Positions 1-8,148 of a DNA stretch of 61,680 nt are shown here, piece after piece. This stretch comes from Candidatus Electryonea clarkiae (GTDB lineage: Bacteria > Electryoneota > Electryoneia > Electryoneales > Electryoneaceae), in the NCBI GenBank assembly GCA_030765455.1, contig JAVCCM010000084.1, positions 1 through 61,680 on the forward strand, given 5' to 3'. The position numbers and the translations under genes are program-made. The notes under the pieces were generated by a model that was not told where the DNA came from, made no database searches, and saw nothing but the letters and a program-made list of their open reading frames with translations. Position 1 is the stretch's first letter, and each line of letters starts with the position of its first letter.

Positions 1-2
1 CG

Positions 3-158
3 CAAGGCATATCAACAATAGAGATAGCCAATGAATTATGTTTAAGCCCTCGTACTGTTGGTACCTATAAGGAAAGGATTTTGAAAAAAATGTCCTTCAA
101 ATCAAGTGTCGAAATTGCACATTATGCTATTACCAACCATCTAATAGATAGAATATAA
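3..158 (+). CDS. LuxR/NarL-type HTH regulator, C-terminal fragment
   Basis: This is the last 51 codons of a gene that starts before the window. The frame opens at base 3 and ends at TAA 156-158. The translation has the LuxR-family helix-turn-helix core: STIEIANEL, then SPRTVGTYKERILKKM, then an ending like those of NarL/FixJ response regulators. The SPRTV stretch is the DNA-recognition helix region. Such regulators are usually two-component response regulators, but the receiver domain, if present, is outside the window. The downstream gap is long and the next gene is a secreted protein, so no target can be inferred. Confidence 0.8.
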   Translation, partial: QGISTIEIANELCLSPRTVGTYKERILKKMSFKSSVEIAHYAITNHLIDRI

Positions 159-513
159 AGCACTTCCATCTCGTTCTCAATTATCTCCCCCAGTGTGTAG
201 TAATATTGCAGTGATTTTAACCACAAAACTGATCGTAAATTTACCACAATATTTTCACGATTTTACGTATTGTGCAGCCCTACTCTTATTTGCGATTATG
301 CCTCACAAGAACTTCTATCACAATTTTATTGTATCAGAAATAATATTATACAATTCATGATTTAACTATTGGACACCTGAATATCACAAGTTTAGAGTTT
401 ATAACTTCAGTGATTGTTTTCTGAATCTGATTATATAGAGTAATCCCAGAAAACTCGGTTTGGCTGTGTTTGTTTTCGCATGTTAACTGACTGAATCGAT
501 TAATCAAAACTGT

Positions 514-540
514 CCTGGGAACCCTAAGGTTCCCGGGGCA
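514..540. repeat. Hairpin repeat, GGGGCA-tailed family (copy 1)
   Basis: The arms 514-523 and 528-537 pair around the loop CTAA, and the right arm runs into GGGGCA. Similar objects occur at 3272-3297 and 59697-59723. They share the CCTG...CCGGGGCA(C) outer frame but differ in the inner arms, with pairing kept. It may also act as a weak terminator, though no T-run follows. Confidence 0.45.
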
Positions 541-584
541 TTATATTCTTAAAATCACGGTTCATAGTTTATCTTATTAATACT

Positions 585-708
585 CCGTCATTGCGAGGAA
601 GCGAAGCGACGAAGCAATCCCCAAATAATAATGCAGTTGCACGAAATATGAGATTGCTTCGCTTTGCTCGCAATGATGGGCGGAATTTTGGGAATTACTA
701 TAATACCT
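585..708. repeat. GCGAAGC palindromic interspersed repeat (copy 1)
   Basis: An inverted repeat with arms around 588-618 (CATTGCGAGGAAGCGAAGCG...) and 651-675 (...GCTTCGCTTTGCTCGCAATG). The right half recurs at 37705-37763, and the likeness continues beyond the palindrome into the flank GGAATTTTGGGAATTACTATA. The repeat is therefore a longer mobile or conserved unit, not just a hairpin. Confidence 0.7.
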
Positions 709-826
709 GTTACTTTTATCACGGATTATTTGTTATTTTTTAAAAGGGTTGAAATTTATAATTAGAATGAGTATAATAAGTTAGACATCAGATCATGGAA
801 ACTTCATGCATGGAGTATCATTATGA

Positions 827-1247
827 TTGAAACGATTTGTTCATATTGCTTATCTAATTCCTTCCATAAGTCGATCTTTACTGAAGGGCGTAGGTCGTGT
901 ACTCCTATCAGAAAACACACAGCCCGGAATTATTTTGTTCCTGGTTTTCCTCAGCTTTTCTTTAACCGGTATTCTATCAGCTCAAACCGAAGTCGAAGGC
1001 GATGTCTATGGTATCTGGGACATTGAGGGTAGCCCGTACCTCGTTATAGACACGCTATCCAATCCTGAAAAGAGTCCTTTCCACATAGAGCCCGGGGTGA
1101 TGAGTTCGAGGATCAGGATGACGACAGGTTTCTTTTTTATATTTATTGCACCAGTGGAAACAAATGCAAGGAATTGCTTCAGGGACTTATTTCCTAAAAT
1201 GGTCACTCAAGCCGGAAGTGACGAGGATGGCGGTGTTGCTAAAATAA
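827..1247 (+). pseudogene. Decayed type IX secretion sorting-domain protein
   Basis: Two pieces of a secreted protein survive in different frames. The first frame, from a TTG at 827, has a hydrophobic export segment (LFLVFLSFSLTGILSAQ). It is followed by EGDVYGIWDIEGSPYLV and HIEPGV, which resembles the start of secreted beta-helix-like proteins in FCB genomes, and then loses sense after about 1100. The second frame, about 1149-1247, reads GIASGTYFLKWSL...MAVLLK and stop, the end of a sorting domain. That tail is nearly identical in DNA to the end of the next gene (about 3129-3191). The middle of the protein is missing. I interpret this as an internal deletion plus frameshift. Sequencing error alone would not explain the missing middle. 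Confidence 0.65.
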
Positions 1248-1301
1248 TTGATAAATAATCACAATCGCATAAATTCAACTTGAGACTAACAAGGAGCAAA
1301 T

Positions 1302-3191
1302 ATGTGTGATAATGTATACTGCCTATTCTGCATTGTGTTCTTATTATGCCGTGCGAGTGCAATATCTCCTGTGCAGGCAGCTACACTTGGTGACACGTTA
1401 TTCATCTTCGCGAATAACGATTTATTTATGGATGTGGTTACCGTCAGCGGTGATTTCGTTGATATCCGTTACATGAGTATGAACGGGACTATCAACGCCG
1501 AACCCAACCTCCGAATCCCAGCAAAGAAGCCGGTATCCACTATACGATACGCGAAGATCGATCCCGCCGCTATACCAAAAGTAGAAGTGGTTCATACCGA
1601 CGGCAGTACCGATGAACTCGATATCCAATCCGGAGAGGTAGGTTGGCATTCTTCCCGACCATCCTCCAAGCAGCGCAGATTGACCATCAATGATATGCCC
1701 TTCCAGCGTGTTTTTCGCATGCCCGCGAACAGAAGATGGGCTCATCCCTGGCAGCAATCTGTGATGATGGATGTCGATGGTGATGGCATGACCGAATGGT
1801 TGTATTGGTGGAAGTATTGGGAAGAGGATACTACCGCGTATCTAAATGTTTATCGTAACCATGAGGGCGATTCCTGGCAGCTCGATCATGTTTTCACGAA
1901 CAGTTATCCCAGTGAAGAACGATACCAGAAAATCGGATTTTACAATCTTTGTGCCGGCAGGTTTTTCCACGAAGAAGATTTGGTAGAAATCTATTTCTTC
2001 AGCGGTGATAACGGCTGGCTTTGGGAGTTTACCGGTCCTGGCGAATTTGATGTTTTCCGTACAAACGTCTTGAGCACAAAAGGTTGCCGATCTACTACCG
2101 TAGCGGATTTCAACCAGGACGGAAGGGACGATATCACTGCAATAAAGATGCATTGGCACGATCATTATACTGCATGGGATATAATGACTCACCAGATTGG
2201 TGACAACATCCACTGGAACGAGGACCCTCCTTTTGTCGGTTCGGATGGTTTGTACAACTATGGGGAAATTTATCGTGGTTGGAGTGCTACGGCTGTTGGC
2301 GATTTCGATCATGACGGTCAGAACGAAGTCGCCCTGAACTACATCCCCGGTGGATTTCCGACAATAAATGATGTCGAGTGTTATTACATGGATTTTGATG
2401 AAGACGGTACTCCCCATATGGAGACTTTTATTACAGAGGCGCCGGGTTACCAGAATAAACCATTAATCGCTGATCTTGACGGTGACGGTCTTGACGAATG
2501 GTTACACCCGGGAGTGGTTGTTTTCCCTGATGGAAGCCGTGACGGAATTTTTCGGGTAATAGAGGCTGACGAAAACGGAGAGCTTCAGGAGGTATATCTA
2601 GATACTTCTTTTACTCGTGGCGCTCAAACTGCTATCGCTTTCGGCTCTATCAATAATCTGCCCACAGTAGCAATGGGAACAAACGATTGGTACTACAATT
2701 ATCCGTTAAGTATGTATTCCGTTATCAGTTATGATTTGAATCGTGGTTATTTTCTCCAGGATTACGCGGAACCTGATGACCTGAACATGCTTTTCAAGAG
2801 CATATATCTGAATGATTATGACGATGACGGCTTTACAAATATGTCGTTTTATTCAACCAGCGAATTCAACCGCCTGGCTGTTTACGAAGAAACCGATCCC
2901 CTGGTTTCGGTTCCTGACTTCCCTCAACTTCCCGATGACTTCGAAATCGGAAAACCATTTCCCAACCCGTTCAATAGCGAGGTGAGCATCGTGGTTGATC
3001 TGACCAGACGTGAAAGTTCAAGTATCGATGTTTTTAACGTGAACGGCCAAAAAGTTGCTGGTTTAGAAGTACCAACATCACCGGGAATGCACAGGGTTGT
3101 CTGGAATGCAAAGGGAATGTCATCGGGGACCTATTTCATGAAATGGTCGCTCAAGCCGGAAGTGACAAGGATGGCGGTGCTGCTGAAGTGA
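1302..3191 (+). CDS. Secreted FG-GAP/VCBS repeat protein with type IX sorting domain
   Basis: A 629-residue exported protein. The ATG follows AAGGAG at good spacing. Residues 1 to about 27 form a signal peptide ending near VQA. The middle (about 145-480) has repeated aspartate-rich calcium-binding loops (DVDGDGMTE, DFNQDGRDD, DFDHDGQNE, DLDGDGLDE), typical of FG-GAP/VCBS beta-propeller blades. Residues 543-629 are a C-terminal sorting domain with FPNPFN at 553-558, a VFNVNGQKV strand and a GTYFMKW...MAVLLK end. In FCB bacteria such domains direct export and surface attachment through type IX secretion. The substrate or partner is unknown. Its 3' end is duplicated in the pseudogene upstream. 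Confidence 0.85.
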   Translation: MCDNVYCLFCIVFLLCRASAISPVQAATLGDTLFIFANNDLFMDVVTVSGDFVDIRYMSMNGTINAEPNLRIPAKKPVSTIRYAKIDPAAIPKVEVVHTDGSTDELDIQSGEVGWHSSRPSSKQRRLTINDMPFQRVFRMPANRRWAHPWQQSVMMDVDGDGMTEWLYWWKYWEEDTTAYLNVYRNHEGDSWQLDHVFTNSYPSEERYQKIGFYNLCAGRFFHEEDLVEIYFFSGDNGWLWEFTGPGEFDVFRTNVLSTKGCRSTTVADFNQDGRDDITAIKMHWHDHYTAWDIMTHQIGDNIHWNEDPPFVGSDGLYNYGEIYRGWSATAVGDFDHDGQNEVALNYIPGGFPTINDVECYYMDFDEDGTPHMETFITEAPGYQNKPLIADLDGDGLDEWLHPGVVVFPDGSRDGIFRVIEADENGELQEVYLDTSFTRGAQTAIAFGSINNLPTVAMGTNDWYYNYPLSMYSVISYDLNRGYFLQDYAEPDDLNMLFKSIYLNDYDDDGFTNMSFYSTSEFNRLAVYEETDPLVSVPDFPQLPDDFEIGKPFPNPFNSEVSIVVDLTRRESSSIDVFNVNGQKVAGLEVPTSPGMHRVVWNAKGMSSGTYFMKWSLKPEVTRMAVLLK

Positions 3192-3271
3192 CAAGGTAAA
3201 ATTACTCAACAATGGATTGCAGGCTTATTCATTATAGAAATAAGGGGCGATTCAGGATGGATAACTAATTT

Positions 3272-3297
3272 CCTGGACATCAAGCTGTCCGGGGCAC
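3272..3297. repeat. Hairpin repeat, GGGGCA-tailed family (copy 2)
   Basis: The arms CCTGGACA (3272-3279) and TGTCCGGG (3286-3293) pair with loop TCAAGC, then GGCAC follows. It is the reverse-complement counterpart of the copy at 59697-59723. It lies about 80 bases after the secreted-protein stop codon and could help end transcription, but no T-run follows. Confidence 0.5.
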
Positions 3298-3368
3298 CCA
3301 AAAAATCAAACGATCTTAACTTATGAGAACTACTGTAAATCTAAGAATAAACAGAAAAGATACATTAT

Positions 3369-3566
3369 TTGGTTTTAACAATGAGAAAAATAATTTTCGG
3401 ATCATTACTGAGATCCGGAAAAACAAAAAAAGGGAGGCAACCATGTATTTATCCGGAAGCTTTCGCTCGAAAGAAGCCAGGGCACCGCCTCAGGCGATCT
3501 TTCACGCGGAAAACTGAGGGAAAAACAAAAATCTACAATTTGTTTCACAAAAAGAAGGAGTTGGAC
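3369..3566 (+). other. Leader region of the next secreted protein, possible structured RNA
   Basis: An open frame runs from 3369 into the next gene, but its product is basic and lacks a signal peptide at its start, so I treat it as untranslated leader. It can form CTTTCG/CGAAAG and CGCCT/AGGCG hairpins, and CCTCAG (within the second hairpin) could instead pair with CTGAGG near 3515. An internal AGGGAGG-ATG at about 3435-3443 could start a short leader peptide. It matches no riboswitch class I know. Confidence 0.25.
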
Positions 3567-5375
3567 ATGTTATTAAAAAGACATCTTATCGTCTTTATTC
3601 TTATTGCTTCTCTTTTCACGGGAAGCTCATTTGCGCAGCTTTTTGACAGTGAAGATTACGATGGTTACACTGAGGAAAGAGATCCCGTCGCCGCTGGAGT
3701 CGCTCTGGTCAATGCTGGTAACCATTACGATTACGTTATACTTCTTGATGGCAGCGCTGCTAACGATGACAAAATTCTACTCAAAAAGGGTTATGGGAAT
3801 GGTACATTTTATTCTGACACATACTATTCATTCACTAACTTGGGTATTCCAAAAGATGGAAAATTTAGTTCATCAGGAGGATGCTATGCAGTCGCTAGCA
3901 GCACAAACATATCGCTTTGGGTTGCAAATTACGGACTTGTCACTCCTGATACTGATCATAAAAACAGTCAGGATGGACAAATCATTGATTGGGGATTTTT
4001 TAACGATGGATCAAATGAAGATGTAATTGTTGCTGATGGTAGTGATATAGATATTTATCATCTTAATGCTGATTTTGATATTCCCACTACACCGAGCAGA
4101 TCGACCACCGTAGCCAGCAACGTCCAGGTATTGGCAACCGCAAAACTCGATGGTCCAAATGATGACAATACCGATTTCGTAGTGACTTTCGATGATAATG
4201 GCGATACACGTTGCCGTGCTTACAGGGTTACCAACAACAGCATCACCAACCAGGGTTCATTCCTTTTGCCGGACTCGTTAGGCGATATCGGCGGAATCGC
4301 ATTGGCTGATCTTGACTACGACGAATATCCGGACCTGGTTCTTTCCACCCGTGCGGGTGATGTGATCGTGTTTTACAACGAAGGCAGTGGTAACGGATAT
4401 TTCAGCACCAGCCATGACGATGATTACTCTTTTGAAAGCGGCGTAATCGGATATATCATATCGATGGGCATACATGATCTCGACAAAGACGGCTATGGTG
4501 ACCTTGCACTTGCTGGAGAAGAGATCATGGTCGTTGCTGAAGGAGCTTCCAGGGCGAACGGCTTTGATATCGATGGAAACGGTGATCTAATCCCGTGGTA
4601 TACGTCTGATGAGATGACTGTTTATACTTCCACCCAGTCGGTTGATATAAACTTCGTTGATCTCTATGAAGATGGTGGCTTTTGCGCCCTGGTTACAAGG
4701 TCGATGAGCAGCCCTATCGGAAGCGATGAATTCTGGGAATACTATTATTTCCTCGAGGATGATGATATCAAACCGGCTATTCCATTGAATATAGGATTGA
4801 CGATTAACGGTTCAAGTCATCCAGTAATCTCATGGGATGAAGTAAAAGAACCGGATATAGACGTATACCGAATTTACCGTCAGTATCCTTCTGTATCGAG
4901 GACATGGTACTATATTGGTTACGTCAATTCTTCGACGTTTCAATATACTGATACCGGTTTCGGTTATAGTGCGGGCGGAAATTACGTGTATTATAAAGTG
5001 AAAGCCCGTGATGTTACGCCATATCTTTACAGTAATTATTCAAAAACTGTTACCACTCGAGGTTATATGGCAGCAAAGGCCGCACCTCAGCAAGAGCAAC
5101 CTGATCTACCCGATGTTATCTCCATGGGAAATGCATACCCTAACCCCTTTAACCCAACAACAACTATGCAGATTGGCATTCCTGAAGCGAGTCGTGTCAC
5201 GATAATTGTTTACGATATTATGGGACGCGAGGTAACCTCTTTGATCAACAAAGACTATGAGGCAGGTCTGCATGAAATAGTTTTTGACGCCGGTAATCTT
5301 CCCTCCGGTTCTTACATCGTTCGCATGGAATCCGGCAGTTTTTCAGCCACACAACGAGTGATGTTGCTGAAGTAA
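3567..5375 (+). CDS. Secreted FG-GAP/fibronectin-type protein with type IX sorting domain
   Basis: A 602-residue exported protein. I chose ATG 3567, inside a longer open frame, because GAAGGAG lies just upstream and the product then begins with a clear signal peptide (MLLKRHLIVFILIASLFTGSSFAQ). Residues about 70-390 contain aspartate-rich FG-GAP-like loops (DLDYDEYPD, DLDKDGYGD, DIDGNGD). A fibronectin type III-like region follows (about 405-495, with VISWDEVKEPDIDVYRIYR). The last 85 residues are a sorting domain with YPNPFNP, VYDIMGREV and an RVMLLK end. It probably sits on or is released from the cell surface. Two hairpins, one a good terminator, follow the stop. Confidence 0.85.
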   Translation: MLLKRHLIVFILIASLFTGSSFAQLFDSEDYDGYTEERDPVAAGVALVNAGNHYDYVILLDGSAANDDKILLKKGYGNGTFYSDTYYSFTNLGIPKDGKFSSSGGCYAVASSTNISLWVANYGLVTPDTDHKNSQDGQIIDWGFFNDGSNEDVIVADGSDIDIYHLNADFDIPTTPSRSTTVASNVQVLATAKLDGPNDDNTDFVVTFDDNGDTRCRAYRVTNNSITNQGSFLLPDSLGDIGGIALADLDYDEYPDLVLSTRAGDVIVFYNEGSGNGYFSTSHDDDYSFESGVIGYIISMGIHDLDKDGYGDLALAGEEIMVVAEGASRANGFDIDGNGDLIPWYTSDEMTVYTSTQSVDINFVDLYEDGGFCALVTRSMSSPIGSDEFWEYYYFLEDDDIKPAIPLNIGLTINGSSHPVISWDEVKEPDIDVYRIYRQYPSVSRTWYYIGYVNSSTFQYTDTGFGYSAGGNYVYYKVKARDVTPYLYSNYSKTVTTRGYMAAKAAPQQEQPDLPDVISMGNAYPNPFNPTTTMQIGIPEASRVTIIVYDIMGREVTSLINKDYEAGLHEIVFDAGNLPSGSYIVRMESGSFSATQRVMLLK

Positions 5376-5465
5376 GAAAGGAGAGCGCAACTACATGAAA
5401 AATGTTGAACAAAGCATAACTAACTGAAGAGCGGATAAGGAATAATCCCTATCCGCCCTCACAAA

Positions 5466-5510
5466 ACCGGGTCGTCGAAGTGTGAAGCAACAGCGACCCG
5501 GTATTTTTAT
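5466..5510 (+). terminator. Rho-independent terminator after the secreted protein
   Basis: The arms ACCGGGTCG (5466-5474) and CGACCCGGT (5494-5502) form a perfect nine-base stem, followed by ATTTTTATT. A second hairpin, GCGGATA (5431-5437) with TATCCGC (5450-5456), lies just upstream. The pair ends transcription of the gene that stops at 5375. Confidence 0.8.
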
Positions 5511-5595
5511 TATAACCATCGGCAATAATAAATGCCATCTACAAATAAAATAATCGTGAATGACAAGGTCATTTATAGAGCAAAACAAATATCTA

Positions 5596-5766
5596 TCACA
5601 AAGCGAAAGATTGTCCCAATTGTCTGAAACATTTTACTATTGGGCAATTATAACAGGGAGGCACGTTTCTGAACAGGGTCAGTGAAATCCAGAGACAGAC
5701 GGCAATTGTCAGCAGACAAACGACAATGAAAATTCTGTTGGTACGATTCAAGCGGATTCGGTTCAT
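5596..5766 (-). CDS. Possible 56-residue membrane miniprotein
   Basis: A short reverse-strand frame runs from ATG 5766-5764 to TGA 5598-5596. It has a basic N-terminus (MNRIRLNRTNR), one hydrophobic span (IFIVVCLLTIAVCLWISLTLF, about residues 13-33), then a cysteine-containing tail with CYNC. The ATG is preceded by GAGG at seven bases, which argues for translation. It has no recognised homologue and no operon partner. It lies between two plus-strand genes. The call rests on start signal and topology only, and chance is possible. Confidence 0.35.
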   Translation of the reverse strand: MNRIRLNRTNRIFIVVCLLTIAVCLWISLTLFRNVPPCYNCPIVKCFRQLGQSFAL

Positions 5767-5990
5767 GGTAAGTCCTCTATTTTGAGCTGAAAAGAAACTA
5801 ACAATACTAATTTAGCTATAAAACAGGAATGGGGCAGAAGAGTTTCTAATAATTCAAAATATTGATTTTTGTGTTTGCGTTGAAAGATTGGTTTCTTATA
5901 ATTAGTACAGAGAATCAACGGTAATGTCTGCATTAGTGATGAGCTTCTGATCTGATCAAAGCATTGTATGCAATAATTACGGAGATTAAC

Positions 5991-6212
5991 ATGACACACC
6001 AGTTTACAGCAATCATTGAAAGAGAAGAAAATCAATATGTTGCTCTGTGTCCTGAGTTTGATCTCATAAGTCAGGGCGATTCTGTTGAATCTGCACGTGA
6101 AAACCTGCGAGAAACTTTAGAACTGTTTTCAGAATTCGCTTCACCGAAAGAGATCAAATCCCGAATCAACAAAGATATTATTATTTCACATATTGAGGTG
6201 GAATTAGAATAA
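5991..6212 (+). CDS. HicB-like antitoxin-fold protein without an adjacent HicA
   Basis: A 73-residue protein of the HicB/UPF0150 family: THQFTAIIEREENQYVALCPEFDLISQGDSVESARENLRETLELF. The pattern of a beta strand, a surface loop with CPEFDL, then a helix of EA/EN repeats is typical. I start at ATG 5991 because CGGAG precedes it; the frame could extend 27 bases upstream. HicB normally neutralises the HicA RNase, but no HicA frame lies on either side, unlike the pair at 36147-36618. It may be a solitary antitoxin left after toxin loss, or a HicB-fold protein used elsewhere. Confidence 0.75.
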   Translation: MTHQFTAIIEREENQYVALCPEFDLISQGDSVESARENLRETLELFSEFASPKEIKSRINKDIIISHIEVELE

Positions 6213-6228
6213 AATATGGAATGAATAT

Positions 6229-6261
6229 GATTTCTTGAAGGTTTTGCATCGTCAAGAAATC
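6229..6261. terminator. Hairpin after the HicB-like gene
   Basis: GATTTCTTGA (6229-6238) and TCAAGAAATC (6252-6261) are perfect inverted repeats 16 bases after the HicB stop. There is no T-run, so intrinsic termination is uncertain. Confidence 0.4.
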
Positions 6262-6304
6262 ATGAATTATAGAAATACCAGATCTATTGATGATAAAAAG
6301 AAAA

Positions 6305-6385
6305 ACCACAAAGATCGCAGAGAATCCACAAAGGACTCAAAGAAATTCTTAGCGAACTTTGTGCCTGCTTAGCGTTCTCCGCGGT
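6305..6385. repeat. CACAAAG/GCGGT interspersed repeat
   Basis: An imperfect inverted repeat that begins ACCACAAAGA-CGCAGAGAA and ends TTAGCGTTCTCCGCGGT, with CTTTGTG in the right arm. This vocabulary of CGCAAAG or CACAAAG words occurs in many unrelated bacterial genomes between genes. Related fragments in this window are near 24921, 26207, 33611 and 37645. The rest of 6213-6526 shows no gene. Confidence 0.5.
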
Positions 6386-6526
6386 AAAAACAATTTTGCA
6401 AACATGATGCATTATTTTCAAGATTCCTAATATTAGTCAAATAGACGAATGGTGACTTCATAAACTGTGATCCAGGGATTGGGTGATTTTCGTACAGATA
6501 TAGATGGATTTTGATAGTTTGTAGGT

Positions 6527-7417
6527 CTATTTTATATTCTTGAGCACTACATTTTTAATGGAACGAATATGTTCCGGGGTAGTTCCGCAACAACCTCCGA
6601 TAATCGATACACCGATGTTTATCAACTTTTTAGTTTTTTCAGCGAAGAACTCCGGGGTTTCAGCATAATAGAGTTTGCCGTCTTTTATTTCGGGTAATCC
6701 GGCATTCGATTGGATTATCACAGGACAGGAAGCACATTTGACCATCTCACCGGCGATCTCGATCATTTTTTCGAGACCGTTACCGCAATTTGAACCAACG
6801 ATATCAGCCCCGGCTTTTTGAAGTCCATCAACTGCTTCAGCGATATTCGTTCCCATCGCCGTAAAATAGCCCTTCGGGGTTTTATCGAAAGTCATTGTCG
6901 CCATAACTGTAATTTGTGTTGCGACGGATTTTGCTGCTTTTACTGCAAGTATGGCTTCCTGCAAGTCGATCATGGTTTCGATATTAATGATCTCCACCCC
7001 GGCATCTGCCAGAATCTTCATCTGACGTTGGAAACTTTCAAAAATTTCTTCCGGTTCATTATCACCGTATGGTTGCAGGATTTTACCGGACGAGCCGCAG
7101 GATGCTACGAGGTAAGCATTATCGCCAATAATTTTTGCAATTGATGAGACAGCTCGTTGATTTATCTCTTCGGTTTTGTTTTCAAGCCCATAATCAGCAA
7201 GTTTTAGAGGCGATGCACCAAAGGTATTGGTATGAATTAGGTCGGCTCCGGCTTCAAGGTATAGGCGTGCGATCTCCTCAAGGATTTCAGGTCTTTCGAT
7301 ATTCAAAAGTTCAGGGCATTCGCCGGGTTTTAGTCCCCGCTCGATCAGCTCCGTTCCAAGGGCGCCATCTGATACGAGTATTTCCCCATTCTGTAAACGA
7401 TCAAGTAGAGGTATCAC
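6527..7417 (-). CDS. Homocysteine S-methyltransferase domain protein
   Basis: A 296-residue single-domain protein of the homocysteine S-methyltransferase family (the N-terminal barrel of MetH). It should transfer a methyl group, here probably from methylcobalamin on the neighbouring corrinoid protein, to homocysteine to make methionine. The zinc ligands are visible: C211 in SNCGNG and C276-C277 in GGCCGTTP. The N-terminus has the family's DGALGTEL motif. The start is GTG, with AAGGA inside the end of the preceding gene. It lies one base after the corrinoid protein gene and is the last of the operon. It lacks MetH's pterin, cobalamin and activation domains. Those functions are carried by separate neighbours or replaced by the MttB-like enzyme. 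Confidence 0.85.
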   Translation of the reverse strand: MIPLLDRLQNGEILVSDGALGTELIERGLKPGECPELLNIERPEILEEIARLYLEAGADLIHTNTFGASPLKLADYGLENKTEEINQRAVSSIAKIIGDNAYLVASCGSSGKILQPYGDNEPEEIFESFQRQMKILADAGVEIINIETMIDLQEAILAVKAAKSVATQITVMATMTFDKTPKGYFTAMGTNIAEAVDGLQKAGADIVGSNCGNGLEKMIEIAGEMVKCASCPVIIQSNAGLPEIKDGKLYYAETPEFFAEKTKKLINIGVSIIGGCCGTTPEHIRSIKNVVLKNIK

Positions 7418-7418
7418 T

Positions 7419-8057
7419 TTAATTTTCCTTGACCAGTTGCTTTACTTTTTCTACCGCATTGGCGGCATCGTATCCATAGGAAGTTGATCCGATTTCATCA
7501 GCAAATTCCCTGGTGACCGGAGCTCCGCCGATAATGGTCTTGATAGTCCCGTCAACCTCCTTTTCTTTTAACAACCCGACGACATTTTTCATAACCGGCA
7601 TGGTAGTGGTCAGCAGGGTTGACATGCCAATGATTGAAGCACCCTGTTCTATAGCGGTTGAGACAAATTTCTCAGCCGGTACGTCTTTGCCAAGATCGAT
7701 TACCTCGAAACCCGCTCCTTTGAGCATGATTCCCACAAGATTTTTGCCGATATCATGCATGTCGCCGTGAACTGTGCCGATTACCACTTTACCCATACTC
7801 GGCATTTCGCCTTTTAAAAACAATGGTTTCAATTGATCCAGTCCTGCGTACATTGCCTTGGCAGCTAATAAAACCTGGGACAGGAAGATTTCATGTATTC
7901 GGAATTTTTCCCCGATAACACTCATCCCCGCCAATAAGCCATCATCAAGAATCTCTTTAGGTGGGATACCTGATTCGATAGCATTTGCGGTAAGTTCGAA
8001 AACCGCGTTAAAATCACCTCTTTGAAGCTTTACGGATATTTCTTCGAGTATTTTCAC
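7419..8057 (-). CDS. Corrinoid (B12-binding) methyl carrier protein
   Basis: A 212-residue corrinoid protein of the MtbC/MttC/MtgC type. Residues 1-85 form the helical cap domain. Residues 90-212 are the Rossmann-like B12 domain with the signature DxHxxG at D99-H101-G104 (HGDMHDIGKN), where H101 is the lower axial cobalt ligand, followed by a GMSTLLTTTM loop and a GGAPVT turn. It shuttles a methyl group between the MttB-family enzyme and the homocysteine methyltransferase encoded next to it. The start is GTG at 8057 with AAGGAG upstream. A 177-base palindromic element separates it from the activation gene, so it may have its own promoter or be read through. Confidence 0.9.
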   Translation of the reverse strand: MKILEEISVKLQRGDFNAVFELTANAIESGIPPKEILDDGLLAGMSVIGEKFRIHEIFLSQVLLAAKAMYAGLDQLKPLFLKGEMPSMGKVVIGTVHGDMHDIGKNLVGIMLKGAGFEVIDLGKDVPAEKFVSTAIEQGASIIGMSTLLTTTMPVMKNVVGLLKEKEVDGTIKTIIGGAPVTREFADEIGSTSYGYDAANAVEKVKQLVKEN

Positions 8058-8148
8058 TCTTTCTCCTTCAATTACTCGATTTATGAGAATCAGAGCATTT
8101 TAGCAATACTGACAAATGATAAAAGCCGTTATAACCTGTTAAAATTCA

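Larger units (their letters stand above)
159..826. other. Long non-coding stretch with two hairpin repeats
   Basis: I see no convincing gene in these 668 bases, which are AT-rich and full of stops. They hold two interspersed palindromes. One is a hairpin at 514-537 (10-base arms, loop CTAA). The other is the GCGAAGC-rich repeat at 585-708. Confidence 0.6.

Noticed and set aside
3369..3566. N-terminal extension of the secreted FG-GAP protein
   Set aside because: It would bury the signal peptide 66 residues inside the protein; the internal ATG has a clear GAAGGAG site.
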